Part shown: one piece after another, positions 18,114-27,386 of the stretch
How positions within the stretch are numbered: position 1 is the first letter of the stretch
Layout: each line of letters begins with the position of its first letter
From: Muribaculum sp.
GTDB taxonomy: Bacteria; Bacteroidota; Bacteroidia; Bacteroidales; Muribaculaceae
DNA length: 64,000 nt
Assembly (NCBI GenBank): GCA_023666965.1
Contig: JAMPAZ010000001.1
Span: forward strand, 574,120 to 638,119
Reading direction: 5' to 3'
Notes under the pieces: generated by a model
What the model was told of the DNA's origin: nothing
The model's input: the letters and a program-made list of their open reading frames with translations, nothing else
The model's database searches: none
Made by a program: the position numbers and the translations under genes

Positions 18114-18611
18114 CTAATTACCGTTGATTATCCTATATCCCCCGTCGGACGAAGGCAACGCCCTATATCGGCGCAGGCTCCATTTCTTTGTATAAGCCTC
18201 TCCCGAAATGGGGCTTCCGTAGAACTCGCAGACATTGTATTCAGAATGGCAACGCGGGCATCTGGCCAAAAGCGTTTCGGAATCAAACTCAACTCTGACC
18301 GTAGAACTTTTCTCCACCGGGCACGATAAATCATAGGCCAACGGGTAGTTTTGAATATCGGTGACAAGCAACACTCCCCCGAAGCCAGTAAAAGTAGTGG
18401 CCGTATACGGGAAATTCGAGGGTACCTTATCCTGCCTTATGAAACGTCTTGACATGCCAAGAGCCGACACTCCGTAAGTGTTCCAATAGCCCAATGTCGT
18501 AAGGTCGATATTGACCTCCATATAAGGGATGCGCGAGTCGTCGGCCTCCTCGCATGAGGAGATGCCGGTACATGCCACAAGCCCTATTAGCAAAATTTTA
18601 AGAAATCTCAT
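18114..18611 (-). CDS. Lipoprotein with a degenerate Rieske-like domain
   Basis: The 165-residue product has a lipobox ISSC (Cys20). Its C-terminal half resembles a Rieske [2Fe-2S] domain: 'YDLSCPVE' (Cys97), then 20 residues later CPRCHSEYNVCEFYGSPISG (118-137), then 'LRRYRAL'. In a true Rieske site two CxH / CxxH boxes supply two Cys and two His. Here the first box has Cys but no His, while the second has Cys118, Cys121 and His122. It may bind a different metal set or have lost the cluster. The start overlaps the argH stop by 4 nt, so translation is probably coupled. Confidence 0.7.
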   Translation of the reverse strand: MRFLKILLIGLVACTGISSCEEADDSRIPYMEVNIDLTTLGYWNTYGVSALGMSRRFIRQDKVPSNFPYTATTFTGFGGVLLVTDIQNYPLAYDLSCPVEKSSTVRVEFDSETLLARCPRCHSEYNVCEFYGSPISGEAYTKKWSLRRYRALPSSDGGYRIINGN

Positions 18612-19951
18612 TGTCGGCCTAAAAGGTGTGCAAAAGCCCGGTGAAACTTGTCGAAGTCAAACGATGAACGAGTCTCTTCATAAAGTCGGCGAATCTCGTC
18701 GTTGCAAAGATTGCCTATCGACCCTTCATGTGTATGGCTCAGCTCATATTCCGGTTCAAACTCTCCCTTTTCAATATCAAGGCCCACCTTCTTATACGCG
18801 TCGCGAAACGGCACTCCGGAAAGTGTAAGCCGATTGACTTCCTCGACGGAAAACATTAGCCGATAGCGCGGATCGTCAAGAATTGTCTTATTGACCTCTA
18901 CCTCGCTCACCATCCGGGCGACCATCGACAATATGTCAATCATCGAGTCAAATGCCGGGAGAAAATTTTCTTTAACCAGCTGCAAGTCGCGGAAATAACC
19001 GGAGGGCAAGTTATTCGTTATCAGCGTAACTTCGTAAGGCAATGCCTGAATCTTGTTGCATTTCGCACGAGTCAACTCAAAAACGTCGGGATTTTTCTTA
19101 TGAGGCATGATTGACGAACCCGTAGTATATCGGTCGGCAAGCTTGATAAATCCGAAATTCTGGGAGTTGAACAGGCAGGCGTCGAAAGCCAGCTTAGCGA
19201 CCGTTGAAGCCACCGAGCTTAAAGCCTGCGCCACTATACGCTCGACTCTGCCACGGCCCATCTGAGCATACACTACATTGTAAGCCATCGAATCAAATCC
19301 GAGCAACTTAGTGGTCATGGCACGGTTCAACGGAAACGAAGATCCATATCCGGCCGCAGAGCCCAACGGATTTCGGTTAGTGACTGAATATGCAGCCTTT
19401 AATACCGTTAAATCATCAACAAGCGATTCGGCATACGCCCCGAACCATAATCCGAACGATGACGGCATAGCCACCTGCAGGTGGGTGTAACCCGGCATCA
19501 AGACATCCTTATATCGGTCGCTCTGGGCGATAAGCGCATTAAACAATACGGTGACGGCGTCGACAACGTCCTCTATGCGCGACCTGATAAACAGCTTCAG
19601 ATCGACCAGCACTTGGTCGTTTCGCGAACGGCCTGAATGAATCTTCTTGCCTATGTCGCCGAGCTTACGGGTCAGCATCAACTCTACCTGCGAGTGGACG
19701 TCCTCGACATCGTCCTCAATCTTGAAGTCGCCACGGTCTATGACTTCATAAATGGCGCGCAACTCCGAAGTAAGGACATTCAATTCATCTTTTGTCAGAA
19801 GTCCGATGGACTCAAGCATCGCGATATGAGCCAACGAACCCAACACGTCGTAACGCGCAAGATACAAATCCATCTCGCGGTCAAGACCTACCGTATAGTC
19901 TTCCACATCACGGCTCACCGTGACCGATTTCTCCCACAATTTTGAAGCCAT
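18608..19951 (-). CDS. argH: Argininosuccinate lyase
   Basis: ArgH splits argininosuccinate into arginine and fumarate. The 447-residue protein contains the fumarase/lyase superfamily signature GSSIMPHKKN (278-287), the substrate-binding HSGRSRNDQ (105-113) and the catalytic region 'MPGYTHLQVAMP' (152-163) with His157. The gene is 30 nt after the SRPBCC protein gene and overlaps the lipoprotein start by 4 nt. No other arginine biosynthesis genes are in the window. Confidence 0.97.
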   Translation of the reverse strand: MASKLWEKSVTVSRDVEDYTVGLDREMDLYLARYDVLGSLAHIAMLESIGLLTKDELNVLTSELRAIYEVIDRGDFKIEDDVEDVHSQVELMLTRKLGDIGKKIHSGRSRNDQVLVDLKLFIRSRIEDVVDAVTVLFNALIAQSDRYKDVLMPGYTHLQVAMPSSFGLWFGAYAESLVDDLTVLKAAYSVTNRNPLGSAAGYGSSFPLNRAMTTKLLGFDSMAYNVVYAQMGRGRVERIVAQALSSVASTVAKLAFDACLFNSQNFGFIKLADRYTTGSSIMPHKKNPDVFELTRAKCNKIQALPYEVTLITNNLPSGYFRDLQLVKENFLPAFDSMIDILSMVARMVSEVEVNKTILDDPRYRLMFSVEEVNRLTLSGVPFRDAYKKVGLDIEKGEFEPEYELSHTHEGSIGNLCNDEIRRLYEETRSSFDFDKFHRAFAHLLGRQ

Positions 19952-19981
19952 GCTGTCTCGTTAATAGATTTAGCCCTATAC

Positions 19982-20404
19982 CTACAGTACGGCTATATTC
20001 TTTATCATTTCTCCGAATTTTTCGGCCGCCTGCTGTAGCTTAGGCCCGACTATGGGACGAAGCACTGCGGGCATTTCAACGTCAATGGCAGTAACGACTT
20101 CTGTCGAAGAGTCATCCTTTGCCGCCAAATTTATAGCCATGACCAAAGGAACCGGAGCGTTGGCAACGCTGAACGCAATTCGCTTTCCCGGAACTCGTTC
20201 GCTGACGTTCAGAGTCATCTCCCCTACCGGAGCCGAATTAATTATTATCGCATCGTGCGTGAACCGCACTTCGCCCATCTTTGCTCGAACGTCCTCGGGC
20301 AATTCCTTAATTCGGCTTTCAAACGACTCAATGTCGCTCACTCTTTCGTATACTGCATCCGCCGGCATCGGAACGACTGCCGGCTTACTTGAATATGTTG
20401 TCAT
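19982..20404 (-). CDS. SRPBCC-superfamily small protein
   Basis: This 140-residue cytoplasmic protein has the START/polyketide-cyclase-like pattern: an initial strand 'VVPMPADAVYERVSDIESFESRIKELP', alternating strands through the middle, and a long C-terminal helix 'GPKLQQAAEKFGEMIKNIA'. Members bind hydrophobic ligands in a helix-grip cavity; no ligand can be assigned. It is 36 nt after pyrE and 30 nt before argH, consistent with a pyrE-SRPBCC-argH operon. Confidence 0.78.
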   Translation of the reverse strand: MTTYSSKPAVVPMPADAVYERVSDIESFESRIKELPEDVRAKMGEVRFTHDAIIINSAPVGEMTLNVSERVPGKRIAFSVANAPVPLVMAINLAAKDDSSTEVVTAIDVEMPAVLRPIVGPKLQQAAEKFGEMIKNIAVL

Positions 20405-20440
20405 AATTAAAGGTCTATCTCCTGTTGAGATATGAAATGG

Positions 20441-21088
20441 TTATTCAGTTTTGCGGTTAGGAGCCCAATTTGCCGGATCCTTACGCCATTGCTTCAAAGT
20501 CTCAAGATCGTCGGTCTTGATGTATTCGCGCTCAAGAGCGGCCTCAAGCATCGAATTGTAGTTGCTGAGGGTGATCAGCTTCACTCCGGCATCACTGAAC
20601 CGCTTCACAGCCACGGGGAATCCGTAAGTAAAGATGGCGGCCATTCCTACGACCTCGCATCCGGCATTGCGGATAGCCTCCACAGCTTTCAGGCTGCTGC
20701 CACCGGTAGAAATAAGGTCCTCTATGACCACCACTTTCTGACCGGGCTTCAGATTTCCCTCAATCAGATTTTCCAGGCCATGATCCTTCGGGGTCGAACG
20801 GACGTAGACGTAAGGAAGTCCGAGGGTGTCGGCCACCAATGCTCCTTGGGCTATGGCTCCCGTAGCCACGCCGGCTATCGCATCGGGCTTCTCAAAGTTC
20901 TCCATAATAATACGACACAGTTCAACCTTTATGAAAGTGCGTAGCTCCGGATACGACAAAGTCTTACGGTTATCTGTATATATCGGCGAATTCCATCCTG
21001 ATGCCCAAACAAAAGGCACTTCGGGTTGCAACTTTATCGCACTAATGTTCAACAGCTTTTCTGCTACAATACTTTCTAACTTTTTCAT
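20441..21088 (-). CDS. pyrE: Orotate phosphoribosyltransferase
   Basis: PyrE joins orotate and PRPP to make orotidine 5'-monophosphate in pyrimidine synthesis. The 215-residue protein has the PRPP-binding motif VVVIEDLISTGGSS (119-132), the catalytic loop 'RSTPKDHGLENLIEG' (97-111) with Lys101 and His103, and 'IAGVATGAIAQGA' (71-83). It heads the minus-strand operon and has a good promoter directly upstream. Confidence 0.97.
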   Translation of the reverse strand: MKKLESIVAEKLLNISAIKLQPEVPFVWASGWNSPIYTDNRKTLSYPELRTFIKVELCRIIMENFEKPDAIAGVATGAIAQGALVADTLGLPYVYVRSTPKDHGLENLIEGNLKPGQKVVVIEDLISTGGSSLKAVEAIRNAGCEVVGMAAIFTYGFPVAVKRFSDAGVKLITLSNYNSMLEAALEREYIKTDDLETLKQWRKDPANWAPNRKTE

Positions 21089-21120
21089 CTTTCAGTAATA
21101 TTTTTCAGTTATCACGCTTG

Positions 21121-21151
21121 CAAAGATAGCACAAATAAGCCCAAAAATCAA
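21121..21151 (-). promoter_or_regulatory. pyrE operon promoter
   Basis: On the minus strand a TTG (21149-21151) and TATCTTTG (21121-21128) are spaced by 20 bp. The start site would lie near 21115, about 27 nt before the pyrE ATG. Confidence 0.75.
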
Positions 21152-21230
21152 GTAAAACTGTTCAAACTTTCTGAAAAACAACAAAAAGCGGGGCAACAAT
21201 TTTCCAGAGCGAAACCAATGTCGCATTTAG

Positions 21231-21271
21231 CACCAAAATTATGGCCAAAAACACCAAAAACTTGGCCAAAC
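21231..21271. repeat. Tandem 20-bp operator-like repeat before the efflux operon
   Basis: Two copies of CACCAAAA....TGGCCAAA, at 21231-21250 and 21252-21271, are 21 bp apart, i.e. two helical turns. The second contains the palindrome TTGGCCAA (21262-21269). They end 22 bp before the -33 box of the efflux promoter, a position suited to a transcription factor dimer or pair of dimers. No regulator gene is adjacent. Confidence 0.5.
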
Positions 21272-21292
21272 CGGACAAATATCCGATAAAAC

Positions 21293-21323
21293 TTGTATTA
21301 TGCACATATTAGTTGTAAGTTTG
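21293..21323 (+). promoter_or_regulatory. Efflux operon promoter
   Basis: A TTG (21293-21295) and TAAGTTTG (21316-21323) are separated by 20 bp, fitting the Bacteroidetes promoter. The ATG of the TolC-like gene follows 27 nt after the -7 box. Confidence 0.75.
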
Positions 21324-21349
21324 TGTAAAAAATAGACTAATCATATAAA

Positions 21350-22783
21350 ATGGACTTACAAGTTATAGGACGATTATTATTGCTCCCGGGCATTTTATCG
21401 CCATTCTTTTCCGCCGCGCAGAACGGCACCGTTGTGCCTGACACACTGATTCTTGACTTGGACAGATGCATTTCCATAGCTCTTAGCGACAACCCGACAA
21501 TTAAAGTAGCCGATATGGAAATCGAAAGAGTCGACTACGCGAAGAAAGAGACTATCGGGCAACTACTGCCTTCAATAAATTTCGGTGCCACTTACAATCG
21601 CACACTGGAGAAGCAGGTCGCCTACATGAACATGGGCAGTTTCGGGAGCATGGGGGGCGGCTCCGACGAAAGCGGTTCTGACGAAACCGTTTCACGGGCT
21701 TCATCCTCATCAAGCAGAGGGCCCGGCATCAAGATGGGCCTCGACAACAGTTTTCAAGCCGGATTCACTGCCTCAATGCCGCTGATTGCTCCGCAACTAT
21801 GGCGCACACTTAAGCTTAACGACAGCCAAATACTGCAAAACGTCGAAAATGCACGTGCATCGCGTCTGTCACTGATTAATCAAGTAAAAAGCGCATATTA
21901 CACCCTAATGCTCGCCGAGGACAGCTATAAAGTGATTCTTGAAAACTACGACAACGCCGTGTTCAACCACGACGTCTACGTCAAAAAGTTTCAAGTCGGC
22001 ACAGCCTCGGAATACGATGTCCTGCGCTCGTCGGTGCAAGTGAAAAATGTCGAGCCGGAACTTCTACAAGCCGAAATTGCCATCAAGCAGGCCCGATTGC
22101 AGCTGTCCATTCTGCTCGGAATGGATGCAGGCTTCCCAATAAAAGCGGCAAACAGCCTCTCGGAATACGAAAAAGACATGTATGAGCAAACGCTGTCCAT
22201 CGACCGCTCAATCGATCAAAACACCGACCTACGAGCCCTCGACATTCAGACCCGTATGCTGAAAGAGTCGCTTTCCATACAGAAAATGTCATGGTATCCA
22301 ACCCTGTCGCTCTCGGCAAGCTACCAGTGGGCATCATCGTCCAACGGCAACCCTTTGCGAAACTTTCTCTGGACTCCATACTCAGTGATGGGCCTGACAT
22401 TCTCCCTGCCGATATTTGAAGGCGGACAGCGTTACCACCGCATCAAGCAGGCGCGAGTACAGGTTGACGAGATGATATGGCAGCGCGAAAATCTTGTCAG
22501 AAACATAAATATGCAGGTCGATCTCGCGATGGACAACATTCAAAAGAATGTGCGCCAAATATCAAGCAGTTCCGAAAGTGTCAACCAAGCCGTAAAGGCG
22601 TATGATATAATGGAGAAATCATTTGAAATCGGCGCCGCAAGCTACCTCGACCTGCGCGATGCCGAACTCGCCCTCACCCAGTCAAGACTTGCATACTATC
22701 AGTCGATCTACAACTACTTGATAGCCAACAGCGAGCTTGAACTCCTCCTCGGAAACGCCGATACTAACAAATATCAATATTAA
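21350..22783 (+). CDS. TolC-family outer-membrane efflux protein
   Basis: The 477-residue protein has a signal peptide ending near residue 23 (SAA|Q) and two long, alpha-helical repeats typical of TolC/OEP, with the C-terminal repeat 'LAMDNIQKNVRQISSSSESVNQAVKAYDIMEKSFEIGAASYLDLRDAELAL' near 395-445. A Gly/Ser/Asp-rich insert at about 95-127 lies where the first outer-membrane strand loop is expected. It should form the exit channel for the adaptor and RND pump encoded just downstream; the adaptor gene starts 29 nt later. Confidence 0.93.
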   Translation: MDLQVIGRLLLLPGILSPFFSAAQNGTVVPDTLILDLDRCISIALSDNPTIKVADMEIERVDYAKKETIGQLLPSINFGATYNRTLEKQVAYMNMGSFGSMGGGSDESGSDETVSRASSSSSRGPGIKMGLDNSFQAGFTASMPLIAPQLWRTLKLNDSQILQNVENARASRLSLINQVKSAYYTLMLAEDSYKVILENYDNAVFNHDVYVKKFQVGTASEYDVLRSSVQVKNVEPELLQAEIAIKQARLQLSILLGMDAGFPIKAANSLSEYEKDMYEQTLSIDRSIDQNTDLRALDIQTRMLKESLSIQKMSWYPTLSLSASYQWASSSNGNPLRNFLWTPYSVMGLTFSLPIFEGGQRYHRIKQARVQVDEMIWQRENLVRNINMQVDLAMDNIQKNVRQISSSSESVNQAVKAYDIMEKSFEIGAASYLDLRDAELALTQSRLAYYQSIYNYLIANSELELLLGNADTNKYQY

Positions 22784-22812
22784 TTTACCACCGACTTACT
22801 CACAATATCAAC

Positions 22813-23859
22813 ATGGCAAACAGATTTGCATTATCAGCATGGTACGCATCCGCAATTCTTTTATGCGGAGCATTGACCTCTTGCGGAGGCGACAAAGATT
22901 CATCGGCTCAGTCTGCCGAGCAACAGGCTGAAGAAGAAATACCCAATGTCGAGGTTCGGCAAGTCCACTCACAAAAGGTCGACCAACTCGTCTCATATAC
23001 GGCCACAGTCGATGCCTACAAGACTAACAACATCACTACCTCTACAATGAACCGCATCAAATCAATTCTCGTCGAGGTAGGCGACCACGTCAGAAAAGGC
23101 CAAAGGCTCGTACTGCTCGACGACGTAAACATCGACCAGCTGAAAGTCCGCCTCGACAACACCGAACTTGAATATAACCGGGCACTGGAGCTGTTCAACA
23201 TCGGTGGAGGCACCAAACAGTCTGTCGACCAATTGAAGACCGAACTCGACGCCGCCCGCCGGCAATACGACAATATGGTCGAAAACACCATACTCGTTTC
23301 CCCTATTGACGGTATCGTGACAGCTCGCAACTATGATGCCGGCGACATGACCTCGTCGACTCCGATTCTGACCATTGAACAGATTGTCCCGGTAAAAGTG
23401 CTTGTCAACGTGAGCGAGTCTGAATTTACAAACGTCCACAAAGGCATGAAAGTCCCGGTTTATCTCGATGTATACGGCGACGAAGAATTTATCGGCTCGG
23501 TAGAGCTTATTCATCCACGTATCGTCGCAACGTCGCGCACCTTCACCGTCGAGATAGACATACCCAATAAAAATGAACGAATCCGTCCGGGGATGTTCGC
23601 CCGCGTGGTGATGAACTACGGCACGGAAGAGCGCGTGGTCGTGCCCGACCGAGCTATCGTCAAGCAGACCGGCTCAGGCGAAAAATTCGTATATGTCTAC
23701 AAAGACGGACATGTGACATATAATAAAGTTGAATTGGGGCAACGCCTTGGCGACTCATACGAGTTGCTTTCCGGTGTAGAAAACGGTGCAGAAGTGGTCA
23801 TTACCGGCCAGACTCGACTCAACAACGGAATGAAAGTCAATGTCATCGGCAATAAATAA
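22813..23859 (+). CDS. RND efflux periplasmic adaptor (membrane fusion) lipoprotein
   Basis: The 348-residue protein has a lipobox LTSC (Cys24), then an acidic Ser/Gln-rich linker. The adaptor domains follow: barrel-sandwich half 'TYTATVDAYKTNNITTSTMNRIKSILVEVGDHVRKGQRLV', a short helical hairpin (about 110-155), the second half-motif 'ILVSPIDGIVTARNYDAGDMTSS', and a beta-barrel domain to the end. It bridges the RND pump and the TolC-like channel. It is 49 nt before the pump gene. Substrate is unknown. Confidence 0.95.
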   Translation: MANRFALSAWYASAILLCGALTSCGGDKDSSAQSAEQQAEEEIPNVEVRQVHSQKVDQLVSYTATVDAYKTNNITTSTMNRIKSILVEVGDHVRKGQRLVLLDDVNIDQLKVRLDNTELEYNRALELFNIGGGTKQSVDQLKTELDAARRQYDNMVENTILVSPIDGIVTARNYDAGDMTSSTPILTIEQIVPVKVLVNVSESEFTNVHKGMKVPVYLDVYGDEEFIGSVELIHPRIVATSRTFTVEIDIPNKNERIRPGMFARVVMNYGTEERVVVPDRAIVKQTGSGEKFVYVYKDGHVTYNKVELGQRLGDSYELLSGVENGAEVVITGQTRLNNGMKVNVIGNK

Positions 23860-23908
23860 GACGACCAGCAAACTCACTTACTTAACTATTTAAAGCAAAT
23901 ATAGCGCT

Positions 23909-26900
23909 ATGAGTTTATATGCAAGTGCGGTAAAACGCCCCATTATGACCACCCTCTGCTTCGTGGCTGTCGTCATAATCGGTCTGTTTTCATTGACCAC
24001 ACTCCCGATCGACCTTTATCCGGACATTGAGACGAATACCCTCATGGTTATGACCTCATACTCCGGTGCAAGCGCGGCCGACATCGAACAGAATGTCACG
24101 CGCCCACTCGAAAACAGCTTGAATGCAGTCAACGACCTTAAGCACATCACCTCCAAATCGAGAGAAAATGTCTCTGTAATCACTCTCGAGTTTGAGTACG
24201 GCAAAGACATTGATGTGCTGACAAACGATGTCCGCGACAAGCTCGACATGGTAAAAAGCGCATTGCCCGACAATGCCGAAACGCCAATCATATTCAAATT
24301 CAGCTCCGACATGATTCCTATCGTCATGCTCTCGGTACAGGCCAAAGAGAGTATGAACGGGCTTTATAAGATTTTGGACGAAAATGTAGCGAATCCACTT
24401 GCCCGAATTTCCGGTGTGGGCTCTGTGTCAATCTCCGGAGCGCCGAAACGCGAGATACACATCTACGTCGACCCCAAACGCCTTGAAGCGTATAATCTGT
24501 CGGTAGAGACTATCTCAAATCTGATCGCCGCCGAAAACCGCAATATTCCGGGTGGCTCGTTCGACATCGGGTCAGACACTTATTCGCTCCGTGTACAAGG
24601 TGAATTTTCCACCACCGACCACCTTAAAGACCTCATCGTCGGGTCGCAAAATGGCCATAACATATATTTACGCGATGTGGCCCGCGTAGAGGATTCGCTC
24701 GAAGAACGAGCCCAGGAGACCTACAACAACGGGCAACAGGGAGCCATGATCATCGTTCAGAAGCAATCCGGCGCCAATTCGGTGGAAATTTCCGAGCAGG
24801 TACTCAAGATGCTTCCCTCGTTGCAGAAACGCCTTCCGTCGGATGTAAAAATGGGCATTATAGTCGACACGTCCGACAATATCCGAAACACAATAGCGTC
24901 GTTGGTTGAGACGGTGCTTTATGCATTGCTGTTCGTCGTAATCGTCGTGTTCTTCTTCCTCGGACGCTGGCGTGCCACCGTCATCATTACATTAACCATC
25001 CCAATCTCACTGATAGCATCCTTCATCTACCTTGCAATAACCGGCAATTCGCTCAACATCGTATCGCTATCGGCCCTTTCCATTTCAATCGGTATGGTGG
25101 TCGACGATGCCATCGTGGTGCTCGAAAACGTCACTACCCACATTGAGCGAGGATCCGACCCGAAACAAGCTGCAGTGCACGGCACCAACGAAGTGGCAGT
25201 GTCGGTTATCGCATCCACGCTGACCCTTATAGCAGTGTTCTTCCCCCTGACGCTCGTGACCGGCATGACCGGGGTCCTTTTCCGTCAGCTCGGCTGGATG
25301 GTGACCATTATGATGATTATATCCACAGTCTGCGCACTTTCACTCACCCCGATGTTATGTTCGCAGTTGCTGAAGAACAACGTGACTCACGGAAAACTGT
25401 TTAACATTCTGTACACACCTATCAGGAAAGGTCTCGACTCATTCGACAACGGCTATGAGTGGTTACTAACAAAAGTGGTAAGCCATAAGACCGTCACCAT
25501 TATTATATGTATGGCTACCTTTGTCGGCTCGCTGTTCTTGATGAAGAGCGTCGGAACGGAGTTCTTCCCCGTGGCCGACGACGCACGCCTGTCGGTATCG
25601 CTTGAGTTGCCTATCGGCACACGCGTCGAAATATCCAAGGAGGTGATGGAGCGTCTGTATGAAGAGTGGCGTGAAAAATATCCGGAGATTAAAGTGATGA
25701 ACTATACTACCGGCTCCGCGTCGTCCGACAATACATTCGCATCGCTCCGCGACAACGGACCGCATATTATATCGGCCAATATCCGACTGCTTGATCCGGG
25801 CGACCGCGACCGCGGCATTGTCGAGATTGCCGCCGAGATGCGCGAGGATCTTAAGCGCTACCCCGAGTTCCGTAAAGCCCAGGTGACGGTCGGTGGAGGA
25901 ACCGGGATGGGCGGTCAGTCGACACTCGACTATGAAATATACGGCTACGACTTCACCGAAACCGACTCGGTGGCACAACGTCTGGTTAGGATTCTTTCAA
26001 ACATCAAAGGCGCGGCCGACGTGCGTATATCGCGCTCCGACTATCAGCCGGAATATCAAGTGGACTTTGACCGCGAAAAACTGGCCATATATGGACTTAA
26101 TTTGCAGACTGCCGCCACTTATCTGCGTAACCGCATCAACGGTGCTTTGGCTTCACAATTCCGCGAAGACGGCGAAGAATACGACATTAAAGTCATGTAT
26201 GCTCCGGAAATGCGTACCTCGCTCGAGGACATCGAAAATATAATGCTCTACGGCACCAACGGCTCCTCGGTGCGTATCAAGGATGTGGGAAAAGTAGTGG
26301 AACGCTTCAGCCCGCCCACCATTGAACGCAAGGACCGCGAACGCATCATCACCGTGTCTACCTCCGTCGACGGAGTGCCGATGAGTGAAATTGTCGAGAA
26401 AGCTCAAGTCGAAATCGACAAGATGGACCTTCCCCTCGGAATCAACATCGAAATCTCCGGTTCGTATGAAGACCAGCAAGATTCGTTCCGCGATCTTCTC
26501 ATGCTGGCCGTGCTAATAGTCATCCTCGTCTACATCGTGATGGCGGCGCAGTTTGAAAGCTACACCTATCCAGGCATCATTATGACCTCGTTGCTGTTTG
26601 CTTTCTCCGGTGTATTCATCATCCTGTATCTCAGCGGCCACACCCTGAACATCATGTCTATGATCGGTGCAATCATGTTGATCGGTATCGTTGTGAAAAA
26701 CGGTATCGTACTTATCGACTACATTTCACTTAACCGCGAACGCGGCATGTCGATACGTCAAGCAGTAATCCTTGGAGGCAAATCGCGTCTGCGTCCAGTA
26801 GTTATGACCACCCTCACTACAATCCTCGGTATGGTGCCGATGGCTGTCGGCACCGGACAGGGTGCAGAAATGTGGCGACCGATGGGAACCGCCGTCATCG

Positions 26901-27037
26901 GTGGTCTGACATTCTCCACCATCCTCACCTTGCTGTTCGTACCCGTGCTGTATTGTATTTTTGCTTACGTCGGAGTCAAGCGCAATCGCAAGGCATTGCG
27001 GCGCTTGGTGGTAAGCGACAATAAAATTCAAAAATAA
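23909..27037 (+). CDS. RND-family efflux pump permease (HAE1 type)
   Basis: The 1,042-residue protein has the full RND layout: an N-terminal transmembrane helix, a large porter loop (about 35-330), six helices, a second loop (about 555-860) and six more helices. The proton-relay Asp pair is visible in 'SISIGMVVDDAIVVLENV' near 395-412. Other family marks are 'PIDLYPDIE', 'GASAADIEQNVTRPLE' and 'GIVVKNGIVLIDYI' near 927-940. It would export drugs, bile acids or lipophilic compounds using the proton gradient. It is the third gene of a four- or five-gene operon. Confidence 0.96.
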   Translation: MSLYASAVKRPIMTTLCFVAVVIIGLFSLTTLPIDLYPDIETNTLMVMTSYSGASAADIEQNVTRPLENSLNAVNDLKHITSKSRENVSVITLEFEYGKDIDVLTNDVRDKLDMVKSALPDNAETPIIFKFSSDMIPIVMLSVQAKESMNGLYKILDENVANPLARISGVGSVSISGAPKREIHIYVDPKRLEAYNLSVETISNLIAAENRNIPGGSFDIGSDTYSLRVQGEFSTTDHLKDLIVGSQNGHNIYLRDVARVEDSLEERAQETYNNGQQGAMIIVQKQSGANSVEISEQVLKMLPSLQKRLPSDVKMGIIVDTSDNIRNTIASLVETVLYALLFVVIVVFFFLGRWRATVIITLTIPISLIASFIYLAITGNSLNIVSLSALSISIGMVVDDAIVVLENVTTHIERGSDPKQAAVHGTNEVAVSVIASTLTLIAVFFPLTLVTGMTGVLFRQLGWMVTIMMIISTVCALSLTPMLCSQLLKNNVTHGKLFNILYTPIRKGLDSFDNGYEWLLTKVVSHKTVTIIICMATFVGSLFLMKSVGTEFFPVADDARLSVSLELPIGTRVEISKEVMERLYEEWREKYPEIKVMNYTTGSASSDNTFASLRDNGPHIISANIRLLDPGDRDRGIVEIAAEMREDLKRYPEFRKAQVTVGGGTGMGGQSTLDYEIYGYDFTETDSVAQRLVRILSNIKGAADVRISRSDYQPEYQVDFDREKLAIYGLNLQTAATYLRNRINGALASQFREDGEEYDIKVMYAPEMRTSLEDIENIMLYGTNGSSVRIKDVGKVVERFSPPTIERKDRERIITVSTSVDGVPMSEIVEKAQVEIDKMDLPLGINIEISGSYEDQQDSFRDLLMLAVLIVILVYIVMAAQFESYTYPGIIMTSLLFAFSGVFIILYLSGHTLNIMSMIGAIMLIGIVVKNGIVLIDYISLNRERGMSIRQAVILGGKSRLRPVVMTTLTTILGMVPMAVGTGQGAEMWRPMGTAVIGGLTFSTILTLLFVPVLYCIFAYVGVKRNRKALRRLVVSDNKIQK

Positions 27038-27059
27038 CCACCGCTAACATCTAACAACT

Positions 27060-27353
27060 ATGCAAGCAATATTAATCACATTTGACCAAGCATACTACGA
27101 AAAAATAGTTGACATGCTCGAGCGAATGAATTGCCGAGGATTTACGGCTTGGAAAGAGGTTCAAGGACGAGGTTCTGTCAACGGAGAACCCCATTTCGGC
27201 TCGCACGCCTGGCCTTCGCTCGCCTCAGCAATCATCACTATAGTTGAAGACTCGCGTGTCGATTCAGTCCTCGAACGGCTCCATGCCTGGGATGTCGAAA
27301 CCCCGAGACTCGGTCTGAGAGCCTTTGTCTGGCCGGTGACTAAAACAATCTGA
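27060..27353 (+). CDS. PG0541-like transporter-associated protein
   Basis: This 97-residue protein matches the PG0541-like group (PII-like small proteins) found directly after RND pump genes in Bacteroidetes. Features are 'MQAILITFDQAYYEKIVDMLERMNCRGFTAWKEVQGRGS' at the start and 'HAWPSLASAIITIVEDSRVDSVLERLHAWD' in the middle, giving a ferredoxin-like beta-alpha-beta order. The T-loop equivalent is the Gly-rich 'VQGRGSVNGEPHFG' segment. It may sense a small molecule and regulate the pump. It begins 22 nt after the pump gene. Confidence 0.85.
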   Translation: MQAILITFDQAYYEKIVDMLERMNCRGFTAWKEVQGRGSVNGEPHFGSHAWPSLASAIITIVEDSRVDSVLERLHAWDVETPRLGLRAFVWPVTKTI

Positions 27354-27386
27354 CATAACTAACTCAATGTAAATACAAATACCACA

